From positions 54,856-118,855 of the forward strand of contig JBBAOE010000012.1 of NCBI GenBank assembly GCA_040401595.1: a DNA stretch of 64,000 bases, read 5' to 3'. Positions 8,995 to 17,943 of the stretch are shown here, piece after piece. Position 1 is the first letter of the stretch. Each line of letters opens with the position of its first letter. A model generated the notes under the pieces. The model was not told the origin of the DNA, ran no database searches, and saw only the letters and a list, made by a program, of their open reading frames with translations. The DNA comes from RFPW01 sp040401595. GTDB lineage: Bacteria > Pseudomonadota > Gammaproteobacteria > Burkholderiales > Burkholderiaceae_E. The translations under genes and the position numbers were made by a program.

Positions 8995-10529
8995 ACTGCT
9001 TCGATATTGGTTCGTGCGGCCCAGGCAATGATCTGGCGGTGCAGGGGGATCAGGTGGACCTGAGCGGCGTAATCGCGCAACGCGCTCTTGACCAGCTCCT
9101 CGCGTTTCCGGGGATCGGCTTCTGAACTCGACGCCGCAGCCATCGCATCGAATTTGTCGTTACGAACGTTGCCATAATTGTAATAACCGACACCTTTATC
9201 ACCGCGGTTACGCATGACCGGGGTCAGCGTGGTTTCCGCATCGGTCACCGATCCGCCCCAGCCCAACATGTACATGCTGGTGTCGAGCTTGTCGGTCTTG
9301 GCAAAGTAAGTGGCGCGTGGCATCGCGTTAACTTTGACTTTGACTTTGAGCTGGGCCCACATCCCGGCGAGCGCAATACAGATTTCCTCGTCGTTGATAT
9401 ACCGGTTGTTCGGACAGTCCAGGGTGACCTCAAAGCCATCGGCATAGCCGGCCTCTGCCATCAGGGCACGGGCTTTTGGGAGATCAAAGGGGAGGCGCTT
9501 TTCGAATGCCGGGTCGCTGTAATAGGCCAGGGGCGAGGGGGTCAGGGCCCCCGTCGGAACCGATTGGTTGTTCATCAGTTTGGTCTTCATCGTTTCGATG
9601 TCGACCGCGTGATACAGCGCCTGACGTACCCTAAGGTCCTTGAACGGATTCCGATCTCCCGGGACGTTCCCATAGAGCAACTTGTCGCGCGCCTGATCCA
9701 TACCGATAAAAATCACGCGATTTTCAGGGCCTTCGAGAATCTTGACGTTGGCGGTGTTGCGAAGACGCGGAAGATCCCGAGGCGCCGGGTCTAGGACGAA
9801 GTCGATGTCGCCGGACAGCAGGGCCGAGACCCGGGTTGCATCATTCGAAATTGGCGTGAAGACAATGTCCTGCACATTGCCTTCAAATTTTCCCCACCAT
9901 GCCGGGTTGCGCTTGTAGACGGTCTTAATGCCTGGCGCACGGGACACCAGAATGTACGGACCGGTCCCGTTGGCATTGAGTGAAGCGTGGCTCTCTTCCT
10001 TATTCTTGAAATCCAGTGGCTTGGTCACCTTGTATTTCTCAGACCAGGCCTTGTTCAGAATGAAAATCGAGTCGAGGTGTTGCAGGAAGATCGGATTCAC
10101 CGCCTGAAGGTTGAATTCGACAGTCAGGTTGTCGATTTTCTTCGGCTCACCCAGCATCGAGGCGTAGGCAGCGATCCCTGAACTGGGCTCTTTGGCCCGG
10201 TTGATGGAAAAAACCACGTCATCGGCGCTGAACGGCGCGCCGTCATGAAATTTGACATTCGGACGCAATTTGAACCGCCACAGCAGCGGATTGACCTGCT
10301 GCCATTCAGTCGCAAGCGAGGGCTTGATCACCAGGGCGCGGTCACGTGTGGTGAGCTTCTCGTAGACCTGACCGTTCATCATGTTGGTCATGGATTCATT
10401 CTGTGAATGGGGGTCCATGGTCTGCGGGTCGCCCTGCGAGGCCCAGCGCAAAGTTTGCGCCTGGGACAGTGCGGTCATACTGCAGGCCAGAACGGCCAGC
10501 GCGGTCATCAGTTTTCTGGCAATAGCCAT
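8946..10529 (-). CDS. Second peptide-type ABC substrate-binding protein (SBP_bac_5 family)
   Basis: Periplasmic binding protein, 527 residues, of the DppA/OppA type. A clear Sec signal is visible (basic start, hydrophobic core, cleavage after LSQAQ at about 25). The mature start TLRWASQGDPQTMDPHSQNE and the motif FKLRPNVKFHDGAPFSADD are typical of the family. No permease or ATPase genes accompany it, so it may deliver a second ligand to the transporter encoded at 1-5.2 kb or to one elsewhere. Its 3' end overlaps the convergent membrane-protein gene by 49 bp. It is divergent from the M20 hydrolase. Confidence 0.9.
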   Translation of the reverse strand: MAIARKLMTALAVLACSMTALSQAQTLRWASQGDPQTMDPHSQNESMTNMMNGQVYEKLTTRDRALVIKPSLATEWQQVNPLLWRFKLRPNVKFHDGAPFSADDVVFSINRAKEPSSGIAAYASMLGEPKKIDNLTVEFNLQAVNPIFLQHLDSIFILNKAWSEKYKVTKPLDFKNKEESHASLNANGTGPYILVSRAPGIKTVYKRNPAWWGKFEGNVQDIVFTPISNDATRVSALLSGDIDFVLDPAPRDLPRLRNTANVKILEGPENRVIFIGMDQARDKLLYGNVPGDRNPFKDLRVRQALYHAVDIETMKTKLMNNQSVPTGALTPSPLAYYSDPAFEKRLPFDLPKARALMAEAGYADGFEVTLDCPNNRYINDEEICIALAGMWAQLKVKVKVNAMPRATYFAKTDKLDTSMYMLGWGGSVTDAETTLTPVMRNRGDKGVGYYNYGNVRNDKFDAMAAASSSEADPRKREELVKSALRDYAAQVHLIPLHRQIIAWAARTNIEAVHRSDNWLEVPWVTIR

Positions 10530-10643
10530 GTTGGGTCAAACTCCGTAGCAATCAGGCAGTTGATTCTGGCAATCTATTCGGAGTCACGCTCGACAGCAAG
10601 CGTCGGGTGTGGGGATCGGTTTTTTCAAACAGGGGTGTTGCAG

Positions 10644-12113
10644 ATGAGCGGGTCGGAAGTCGTGATGGATACACAGAGCGTATATGCCGATGTCAGTCGG
10701 GTCTGGGATGACGATCTGGTTGGACAACTCAGTCAATATGTCGAGATCCCGGCCAAATCACCCGCTTTCGACGCGAACTGGGCGAGCACGGGTCTGCTCG
10801 ATGTCGTCGTGCAACGGGCCGCGGACTGGGTGATCGCGCAACAGGTCCCGGGCCTCAAACTCGAGATCGTCCGATTGCCCGGCCGCACGCCGGTCCTGTT
10901 CTTCGAAGTCCCCTCGACGCGGCCCCAGTCATCCGATGATCCGACGGTCCTCATGTATGGGCACCTCGATAAACAGCCCGAGTTCAGCGGCTGGCGATCG
11001 GGTCTGGGGCCCTGGACACCCAAATACCTGGATGGCTTGCTGTATGGCCGAGGGAGCGCAGACGACGGGTATGCGGTGTACGCCAGCATCACCGCCCTGC
11101 AGGCACTCAAGCGCCAGGGGCTGTCCCATCCGCGTATCGTTGGTCTGATCGAAACCAGCGAAGAGAGTGGCTCGCCAGACTTGTTGCCGACCATTCATTC
11201 GCTCGAGGGGCGTCTGGGCGATGTCGGACTGGTGATTTGCCTCGACAGCGGGGCGGGCAATTACGACCAACTCTGGTTGACGACCAGTTTGCGCGGTATG
11301 GCGACGGGTGTGCTCAAGGTCGAGATCCTGACCGAAGGGGTCCATTCGGGTGACGCGTCGGGGCTGGTGCCATCGAGTTTCCGGATTTTGCGTCATGTGC
11401 TCGACCGCCTGGAGGACAGTGGTACTGGCCGTCTCCTGCCAGCGCAGTTCTATTGCGAAGTGCCTGAGGTCCGTATCGAGCAGGCACAGGCGACCGCATC
11501 GCTCCTGGGCGACCTTATTTACAAGCGGTTCCCCTGGGCGCACCACGATTGCGGCGGCTCCGAACTGGTGGCCTTGCCCACGACGACAGATCCTGCCGAG
11601 GGCCTGATCCGGCGTACCTGGATGCCGGCCCTGAGCGTGACGGGTGCCGAAGGCTTCCCCGCTCTGGCGGACGCGGGTAACGTGCTGCGCCCCTATACGG
11701 CATTCAAGCTGAGCTTGCGCTTGCCCCCGTTGGTCGATGCATCACAGGCGGTTCAGGATCTGAAAAAGCTCCTCGAAGATAACGCCCCATATCAGGCACG
11801 GGTGACCTTCCATGTTGACGGTGCTTCCAGCGGATGGAATGCGCCGGCAACGACACCGTGGTTCGAATCGGCACTCAACGATGCCAGTCTGGCGCAGTTT
11901 GGCGCCCCCATTGGCCATATCGGACAGGGCGGATCCATTCCGCTGATGGCGATGCTCAGCGAGGGGTTTCCGAAGGCGCAGATGATGGTGTGCGGGGTCC
12001 TGGGGCCCAAATCCAATGCGCACGGGCCAAACGAATTTCTGCACGTCCCGTACGCCAAGCGCCTGACGGCGGCGGTCGCTCAGGTCATCGCCAGTATGCC
12101 GTCCGCCGCATGA
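10644..12113 (+). CDS. M20 family metallopeptidase (dipeptidase/CNDP-like)
   Basis: Cytoplasmic zinc hydrolase, 489 residues from the ATG at 10644, preceded by AGGGGTG. Metal ligands can be placed in YGHLDKQPEF (His, Asp), GRGSADDG (bridging Asp) and ETSEESGSPD (catalytic Glu and metal Glu). The lid domain has the dimerisation signature GVHSGDASG. The layout matches the carnosinase/CNDP-like branch. Members cleave dipeptides or N-acyl amino acids. Its location, divergent from a peptide-type binding protein, fits hydrolysis of an imported peptide or amide. Confidence 0.9.
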   Translation: MSGSEVVMDTQSVYADVSRVWDDDLVGQLSQYVEIPAKSPAFDANWASTGLLDVVVQRAADWVIAQQVPGLKLEIVRLPGRTPVLFFEVPSTRPQSSDDPTVLMYGHLDKQPEFSGWRSGLGPWTPKYLDGLLYGRGSADDGYAVYASITALQALKRQGLSHPRIVGLIETSEESGSPDLLPTIHSLEGRLGDVGLVICLDSGAGNYDQLWLTTSLRGMATGVLKVEILTEGVHSGDASGLVPSSFRILRHVLDRLEDSGTGRLLPAQFYCEVPEVRIEQAQATASLLGDLIYKRFPWAHHDCGGSELVALPTTTDPAEGLIRRTWMPALSVTGAEGFPALADAGNVLRPYTAFKLSLRLPPLVDASQAVQDLKKLLEDNAPYQARVTFHVDGASSGWNAPATTPWFESALNDASLAQFGAPIGHIGQGGSIPLMAMLSEGFPKAQMMVCGVLGPKSNAHGPNEFLHVPYAKRLTAAVAQVIASMPSAA

Positions 12114-12141
12114 TCAGAGGCCACTGCAGATCAACCAGCTC

Positions 12142-13125
12142 TCAGAGACTGAGGACCACATTGCCCGTCACGGCGCCCTGTTCGACCCATTGGTGCGCTT
12201 GCGCGATCTGCGCAAGTGGCACCCGCGCGCCGATGTGATGCTGCAACGCGCCACGGTTCAGGAAGCCTGCAAGCTGGGCATGGGCTGTTTCGCGTTCTGC
12301 AGGCGTGAGGGAGTAGACGATGAAGAACCTCAGCAGGGCTGCCTTGGCGATCATCGGGAAAAAGGGCATCGAGAATTCCCGCGCCCCGCTGCCATAGATG
12401 ACCCATTGGCCACCCGCCCGCATCACGGCCTGATTGAGCGTTGCGTTGGCGGCGATATCGACCTCGATGATCCGGTCAATCCCGGCGCCGTCGGTAAGTT
12501 CCTGGATCCGTTGAACCGTGTTCTCGGTTCGGTAGTTGATCGTTGCGGTCGCGCCTGCTTGCAGCGCAAGCCCGGATTTTTCAGCCGAACTCACGGTCGT
12601 GAGGACTTCACGCGCGCCCAGTAGGCGAGCGAACTGAATTGCATAATGACCCACCGCACCAGCCCCGCCCGCGACCAGAACCCGCTGTCCGGCAACACCC
12701 CCATCGGTTAGCAGGCTATGCAGGGCTGTGAGTGCCGGTATGCCAAAACAGGCGCCAGCTTCATCCGGCACACCCGCGGGCATGGTGACCGCTTGTTCGT
12801 GGGGCAGAACAACGTACTGCGCTGCCGTTCCATGCGGGCGGCCCCAGGCCGCATTCCAGATCCAGACGCGTTCGCCGATCCGGCTGGCATCCACACCCGC
12901 ACCGACCGATTCGATTTCTCCCATCCCGTCGCTGTGCGGGATGACCAGGGTCCCAGCTGGCACGGGGCCTCTGCTACCCAGACGCGATTTGACGTCCGAG
13001 GGGTTCACCCCCGACCAACGGACTCTGACCCGGACTTCACCCGGGCCTGCGATGGGCGTTGGGAGTTCTGCAATCCGGAGGACTTCATCGGCTGGACCGA
13101 TCCGATCGTAATACGCGGCGAGCAT
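12142..13125 (-). CDS. Quinone oxidoreductase-like medium-chain dehydrogenase (NADPH-dependent)
   Basis: 327 residues, medium-chain dehydrogenase/reductase superfamily, zeta-crystallin/QOR branch. The GroES-like N-terminal half has WSGVNPSDVKSR. The Rossmann half has the nucleotide loop AGGAGAVGHYAIQFAR. The cysteine-rich zinc lobe of alcohol dehydrogenases is missing, consistent with a zinc-free quinone or enone reductase. It is the last gene of a long minus-strand run that includes the cox operon (53 bp after the oxygenase gene), but a metabolic link to it is not shown. Confidence 0.88.
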   Translation of the reverse strand: MLAAYYDRIGPADEVLRIAELPTPIAGPGEVRVRVRWSGVNPSDVKSRLGSRGPVPAGTLVIPHSDGMGEIESVGAGVDASRIGERVWIWNAAWGRPHGTAAQYVVLPHEQAVTMPAGVPDEAGACFGIPALTALHSLLTDGGVAGQRVLVAGGAGAVGHYAIQFARLLGAREVLTTVSSAEKSGLALQAGATATINYRTENTVQRIQELTDGAGIDRIIEVDIAANATLNQAVMRAGGQWVIYGSGAREFSMPFFPMIAKAALLRFFIVYSLTPAERETAHAQLAGFLNRGALQHHIGARVPLAQIAQAHQWVEQGAVTGNVVLSL

Positions 13126-13178
13126 GGTGCAGGGTTCCTTGGGGATGTTCGAGTGAACGATGGTGTCAGGCCTGAGAT

Positions 13179-13883
13179 TCAGGTCGATCCATAGACATGC
13201 AGACGATCGTTACCGGTGTTGGCATGGACGCTGGCATTGAATGAAATGATGATGCGCTCCAGTGCCCCGTCGTAGGGCAGTGCCTGATGCGGCAGCCAGG
13301 CCGGAAAGACGATCAGTTGCCCTGGAATGGGGGCAATATCGATATGAGGGGGCTGCAGATAGGCGTTCCCGAGGTCAACATGGGCACCGCCTAGCTGCCC
13401 GAATGGGGGGCCGACAAAGCGGGTGACCCCATTGCCCGGTCCATAGGTCGGATGGGTCTGGCGCGAGGCAGGTTCATCAATCTGGACAATATAGACCCCC
13501 GACCAGGAGCAGTTGCCGTGGGTATGGATGTCGTGAAAAGCGCCGGCACGACTGCACTGAAACCACATCCCTTCCAGCATGATCCGCATCGAGCGGCGCA
13601 TCGGCCCCCAGGCTGCCTGATTGGCCAAGGTCACGGTCTCTTTGAGTGACTCGATCAGGAACTGAATCAGGCGCTGGCCTTCGTCGATCTGAAGCCGGCC
13701 CATGAGATCGTCATCGCTTGCAAAGAAGGGGGCGTTGGGGGCCTCGCCCCGTTTCGCGCACTGGCCCAGACGCAGGGCTTGCAGTGCCCGGGCAATGACC
13801 GGGTTGATGCGGTCCGCATCCGGCAGTCGATGAACACCGATGGGGGTCGGCCAAAGACTGTGAAATCCAGCGTCAAGGGTCAT
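13179..13883 (-). CDS. Putative 2OG-Fe(II) oxygenase (TIGR02466-like)
   Basis: 234 residues. The order of motifs fits the double-stranded beta-helix 2-oxoglutarate/Fe(II) oxygenases of the 2OG-FeII_Oxy_5 type. These are an early WPTPIG, a His-containing block HDIHTHGNCSWSGVYIVQ, and a late LPHQALPYDG followed by a basic residue and IIISFNAS. The iron ligands are probably HIH-like in the first block and the late His; I cannot confirm the Asp. Substrates of this family are largely unknown. It starts 73 bp after the MocA-like gene at the end of the CO dehydrogenase operon and reads in the same direction, so it may be cotranscribed. Confidence 0.65.
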   Translation of the reverse strand: MTLDAGFHSLWPTPIGVHRLPDADRINPVIARALQALRLGQCAKRGEAPNAPFFASDDDLMGRLQIDEGQRLIQFLIESLKETVTLANQAAWGPMRRSMRIMLEGMWFQCSRAGAFHDIHTHGNCSWSGVYIVQIDEPASRQTHPTYGPGNGVTRFVGPPFGQLGGAHVDLGNAYLQPPHIDIAPIPGQLIVFPAWLPHQALPYDGALERIIISFNASVHANTGNDRLHVYGST

Positions 13884-13956
13884 CAGTCCCTGCAGCCTTG
13901 GACACGCGTTGAATCAGCGTCGACCGACCGGATCATCATGGTGCCAAGTCTGACGC

Positions 13957-14625
13957 TCAGGCGATGGCTGGCCAACGCAGGCGGTGTCCGGTCTCGCGCT
14001 CGAACCGGGCGATATCGTCTTCGGTATCGAGATCAACCTGGTAGCGACGGTTATCCGTTTCAAACGGCGTCACCAGTTCGGGATGCGTGGATTGCCACTG
14101 CCGACAGCCAACCTGGAGGCCACTCTGGAGAATCTGCTCGCGCACTTCCTGGGTAAAGATCACCGGGTTGCCGCGATCGCCATTGACCCTCGGAAATACC
14201 ACCTGACTGCCCTCGGGGCGTTTTTTGAAGGCACTAATCAGATCGGTGATGTCCTGAGCGTTGAGCAGCGGCTGATCGGCGAGTGCCACGATGACGGCAT
14301 CCAGTTTGCCCCCGAGTGCGGCCAGACCGAGGCGTTGCGAGGAGACCTGGCCTTGATCGGGGTCCGGGTTATGGACAATCGTGACGGGGAAGGTCTGAAC
14401 GACGGGTTCGATCTCTTTCGAATGATGACCCAGGACAACCACTACTTCGTCCACACCTGCGCCAGATAGGGCGATGAGTTGGCGTCGAATCAGGGGGACG
14501 CCACCGAGTTCAAGCAGCGACTTCGGGCGATGGCCCATGCGCGATCCGCTGCCAGCAGCCAGCAGGACTGCGCCGATCACGACCCGGCTATAGAGACCTC
14601 CACCGCCTTTCAGTAAGCAACCCAT
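13957..14625 (-). CDS. Molybdenum cofactor cytidylyltransferase-like protein (MocA family)
   Basis: About 222 residues, starting at the ATG at 14625, 4 bases after the CoxF stop. The nucleotidyltransferase signature LLAAGSGSRMGHRPKSLL binds CTP or GTP, and ALADQPLL is the Asp-containing metal loop. In the family, MocA adds CMP to molybdopterin to make the MCD cofactor. CO dehydrogenase uses exactly that cofactor, so its place at the end of the cox operon makes sense. A longer reading into coxF is possible but unlikely. Transfer of GMP (MobA) cannot be excluded from sequence alone. Confidence 0.85.
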   Translation of the reverse strand: MGCLLKGGGGLYSRVVIGAVLLAAGSGSRMGHRPKSLLELGGVPLIRRQLIALSGAGVDEVVVVLGHHSKEIEPVVQTFPVTIVHNPDPDQGQVSSQRLGLAALGGKLDAVIVALADQPLLNAQDITDLISAFKKRPEGSQVVFPRVNGDRGNPVIFTQEVREQILQSGLQVGCRQWQSTHPELVTPFETDNRRYQVDLDTEDDIARFERETGHRLRWPAIA

Positions 14626-14629
14626 GGAC

Positions 14630-15730
14630 TCAGCTCCCGCAACAGCTGCCGCCGGCGCGGGCCGGCAGGACTGTCGTTCCAATAGGGTGGTCTGGGACTT
14701 GCGCCCCATCGGCTGCCGGGACAGCCTCGGCGCGGCCGATCGATTGACTGGTGCGGCAAGCGACCTCGACTGAATCTCGAGTGGGATGTTCCGTCTCTAA
14801 CGCCCGATCGATCTCGGGTTCGACTTCGATCGGGACTTGGGCGCGGCGGGCCGCCACGACCGCGGCGAGAACGGAGAGCGCGATCTCCTCGGGGGTCTGA
14901 GCTCCGATGAGTTGACCGGCGGGGGCGATGATGGCCTCGACGCGACTGGACGGTTCCCCCGCGGCAATGAGCGCCTGCTTGAGTACCTGAGCCTTGCGTG
15001 CACTGGCGACAAAGAATGTCTGCCGTGCCTCGAGTGCGAGGGCCAGGCGCAGACCTTGGAGGTCACGCCGTCCCTGCGTGGCAACCACAATGAATCCGCC
15101 ATCCAGGGCTGGACATTGCGCCGAGGCAGCGTGTACGTCCTCATCGCTGGTCAGAACCCGCTGTGCAGCCGGAAATCGGTTGGCGTCGGCATGATGCGCG
15201 ATCACGGTGACCGGGAGTCCCACGCGCGGCGCCAATTCGCACAGCGCAGCCGCCAGGGGCGTATCGCCGATGATCGTGAGCTGGGTTCGCGCGACCACGG
15301 GGTCAACAAAGAGCTCCAGTGTTCCGCCCGAATGGCAGGTCATGCCAAATTCAAGAATATCGTCTAGGCGTTGCCGATCGGTCAGTCCACGCGTCAACGG
15401 TCTGTCGAGGGTGGTGTCGGATTCAAATCCGCTATCCGCATCGACGTCCGATTGACCCTGGGCACCAGCGCTCGCATCCTTTGGCACCGGCGCGATCCGG
15501 ATCACCCGGGCACGACCATCGGCAAGCGCCTCCCGAACCGTGCGCAAGACGGCAGGTTGTGCGCAGCCGCCACCGATCCAGCCGTGAATGATGCCTTCTG
15601 CGGTGACGACTGCCTTGTCACCGGGCCTCGCCGAGGCGGGTGCCTGAACCCTCAGAACGCTCACGAGTGCGAAGGGCTGATCCTGTTGCTGGAGGCGGGT
15701 TGCAGCTTCGAGTACCTGGAGTGAGTTCAT
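14630..15730 (-). CDS. coxF: CoxF, XdhC/CoxI-family maturation factor
   Basis: 366 residues from the ATG at 15730, preceded by GGAGA. The N-terminal XdhC_CoxI domain has VTAEGIIHGWIGGGCAQ, and the C-terminal Rossmann domain has LTIIGDTPLAAAL. A cysteine pair ends the protein (GGSCCGS). XdhC-type proteins bind and sulfurate the molybdenum cofactor before insertion. In CO dehydrogenase, CoxF is required for building the Mo-Cu site. It lies 16 bp after coxE. An upstream reading frame extension into coxE is ignored. Confidence 0.85.
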   Translation of the reverse strand: MNSLQVLEAATRLQQQDQPFALVSVLRVQAPASARPGDKAVVTAEGIIHGWIGGGCAQPAVLRTVREALADGRARVIRIAPVPKDASAGAQGQSDVDADSGFESDTTLDRPLTRGLTDRQRLDDILEFGMTCHSGGTLELFVDPVVARTQLTIIGDTPLAAALCELAPRVGLPVTVIAHHADANRFPAAQRVLTSDEDVHAASAQCPALDGGFIVVATQGRRDLQGLRLALALEARQTFFVASARKAQVLKQALIAAGEPSSRVEAIIAPAGQLIGAQTPEEIALSVLAAVVAARRAQVPIEVEPEIDRALETEHPTRDSVEVACRTSQSIGRAEAVPAADGAQVPDHPIGTTVLPARAGGSCCGS

Positions 15731-15746
15731 GATGTTCTCCGTCTGT

Positions 15747-16913
15747 TCAGGAAAGGTCTGCCGCGATTCGGGCCAGATCGCGCAGGCTGTTGAGCCGGTG
15801 AAATTCTTCGATGTGTTCGCGCGCCAGATCCATAGCCTGTGAGGCTGGTACGGCTTCACCCGGATGAAACCACAGAATACGCGCACCACGCTTTCGGATC
15901 AGCAGAAGCTCTTCCTGCAGACGATGGGGTTCGTCGGCATCGAATCCATCGGAGAAAATCCAGACTCGCCCGGTACGGCCTAACTGGGCGCGGGCATGGA
16001 TTCGATGAAAATCTTCGAGGCTCGTGGCGATCCGGGTTCCACCGCCAAACCCCGCGGTCACCGCATTGATTTTCTCCTGCACACTGGCCGAGTCGCGTTG
16101 TAGCAGGGGCGTGACCTCGGCAAGACGGGTGTGGAAAACAAACACGCGCGCGTCCAGCGCGATGACCAGCGCCCGGGCAATGCGCAAGAACAACTGCGCA
16201 TGGGTTTCCATCGACCGGCTGACATCGACCAGCACAAAGACCTTGGGGCGTTCGCGCCGAATCCGGCGCCAGGCGGGTTGTAGCGGGATGCCTCCCGTGG
16301 CGAGGCTGCTGCGCAGGGTGCGGCGCAGATCGAGGCGACGTCCCCGGGGGTCGGTGCGCCAGCGGCGTGTGAGTCTGCGGGTCAATCGGCGGGCAATCTG
16401 TTCAGCCAAGGCCTCGAGCGCGGTCAGATCCTGCGGCAGCCACTGGGACGCCGAGCGATCATGCAGCGGATCAGTATGGCTTGCACCGCCATGGGCCCGG
16501 TCTGCGCCCGGGGCCATGTCTTCACCCGCGGCGTCCATCGCCTCGCTGATGGCTGTGTCGCGGGCCTTGCGCGCGTCGGGTAATGCGCTGCTGGCAAGTT
16601 GCTCCTGAAGCGACTGAACGACTTGGCGCAAATCTCGCGATGGGCGGGTCAGGCCGCTGCTGCGGATCGACCCACGGACCCGGTCCGGGTGCCAATAACG
16701 ATCGAAGAGTTCTGGCCAATGCTTCCAGTCGCGCGGGCTCTGACAGGCGATGGCCCGCCAGGCCGGACTGAGGCTTCGGGCTTGCGACAGCGGGATCGCG
16801 AGTGCTGCGAGGACCATTGCCTGCTGCTCGGCAATGCCAACCTTCAGCCCGTCCTCGCGCAGCAGCTGGGCAAACCCCGCGATCGAGCCGATCGGGTTGG
16901 CCGCTGGTTGCAT
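15747..16913 (-). CDS. coxE: CoxE, von Willebrand factor A domain protein
   Basis: 388 residues from the ATG at 16913, 4 bp after the coxD stop. The C-terminal half is a VWA domain with the metal-ion-dependent adhesion motif DVSRSM (Asp-x-Ser-x-Ser) and later FSDGFDAD. The N-terminal part is helical and Arg-rich. CoxE works with the AAA+ ATPase CoxD in maturation of CO dehydrogenase, a MoxR-VWA chaperone pair. Frames extending upstream of 16913 overlap coxD and are not needed. Confidence 0.88.
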   Translation of the reverse strand: MQPAANPIGSIAGFAQLLREDGLKVGIAEQQAMVLAALAIPLSQARSLSPAWRAIACQSPRDWKHWPELFDRYWHPDRVRGSIRSSGLTRPSRDLRQVVQSLQEQLASSALPDARKARDTAISEAMDAAGEDMAPGADRAHGGASHTDPLHDRSASQWLPQDLTALEALAEQIARRLTRRLTRRWRTDPRGRRLDLRRTLRSSLATGGIPLQPAWRRIRRERPKVFVLVDVSRSMETHAQLFLRIARALVIALDARVFVFHTRLAEVTPLLQRDSASVQEKINAVTAGFGGGTRIATSLEDFHRIHARAQLGRTGRVWIFSDGFDADEPHRLQEELLLIRKRGARILWFHPGEAVPASQAMDLAREHIEEFHRLNSLRDLARIAADLS

Positions 16914-16917
16914 CGCG

Positions 16918-17943
16918 TCAGTCGTTCGAGTGACTTGCCATACCCGCAGCCACACCCGCGGCCGTACCGGCTGCAACCCCATCGCGACGTCCATCCAGAA
17001 GCCTCTGAATCTGTCGGGGTTCCATCTGAAAGCGATCCTCGCGGGTCTTGAGTAGACAGCCAAGCGTGGCCATCAGACCACCGGGATCATCGGGTAGGTT
17101 CTTGAACTGTAAGCGATGCAGGGCACGCACCCAGTCGAGGGTTTCGGCGACACCCGGCGTTTTACCGAGGTCTTCTCGGCGCAGTCGCTGGACAAAAGCA
17201 ACCGCCTGTTCGATGAGTCTGCTCTCGGCATCGGGCAAGGTGGCGCGAACGATTGAAATCTCGCGGGCCAGATCTGGATAGTCGAGCCAGTGATACAGAC
17301 ATCTGCGACGCAGGGCGTCACTCAGTTCGCGCGTTCCGTTACTGGTCAGCAGCACTTGCGGTGCATGGCGGGCGTGCAGGGTTCCGAGTTCGGGGACCGT
17401 GATCTGGTAATCGGCCAGAATCTCCAACAGAAAGGCCTCGAACGCTTCGTCCGAGCGGTCGATTTCATCGATCAGCAGAACGCAAGGCTGGTCGCTGGTA
17501 ATGGCTTGCAGCAGCGGGCGCTCGAGCAGGTACTCGCGCGAAAAGAGGTCAGCTTCGACGAGTGCCCGATCCGTGGTTTCTCCCAGCCGGATTGCCAGTA
17601 ACTGACGCCCGTAATTCCATTCATACGCAGCCTGCGCAAGATCGATCCCTTCATGGCACTGCAATCGGATCAGCGTTCGCCCTTCAGCCCGGGCCAGCGC
17701 CAGAGCGAGTGCTGTCTTGCCAACGCCGGCGTCACCTTCGATGAGCAGCGGACGCTGCAACTCGTCAGCCAGCCAGAGGGCGGTTGCCAGGTCCGGGTCC
17801 GCGATATAGCCGACCCGATGCAGCTGCTCGCGCAGGCTGGATCCGTCGTGCTGCGTCGAGCTGGCTTGCAACCCGGAGCCTGTCACGCCCGACGAAGCGG
17901 CCGGGGAGGTCAAGGTTTTTTGCCGAACAGGCCGGCAAACCAT
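16918..17943 (-). CDS. coxD: CoxD, MoxR-type AAA+ ATPase
   Basis: Up to 341 residues. Walker A is EGDAGVGKTALALA, Walker B is VLLIDEIDRSDEAFEAFLLE, and sensor 1 is VLLTSNGTRELSD. In Oligotropha, CoxD is the ATPase needed to install the sulfur and copper of the [CuSMoO2] centre of CO dehydrogenase. The ATG at 17943 overlaps coxG by 34 bp; a TTG at 17913-17911 overlaps the coxG stop as TTGA and is an alternative start. Either way the core domain is complete. Confidence 0.9.
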   Translation of the reverse strand: MVCRPVRQKTLTSPAASSGVTGSGLQASSTQHDGSSLREQLHRVGYIADPDLATALWLADELQRPLLIEGDAGVGKTALALALARAEGRTLIRLQCHEGIDLAQAAYEWNYGRQLLAIRLGETTDRALVEADLFSREYLLERPLLQAITSDQPCVLLIDEIDRSDEAFEAFLLEILADYQITVPELGTLHARHAPQVLLTSNGTRELSDALRRRCLYHWLDYPDLAREISIVRATLPDAESRLIEQAVAFVQRLRREDLGKTPGVAETLDWVRALHRLQFKNLPDDPGGLMATLGCLLKTREDRFQMEPRQIQRLLDGRRDGVAAGTAAGVAAGMASHSND

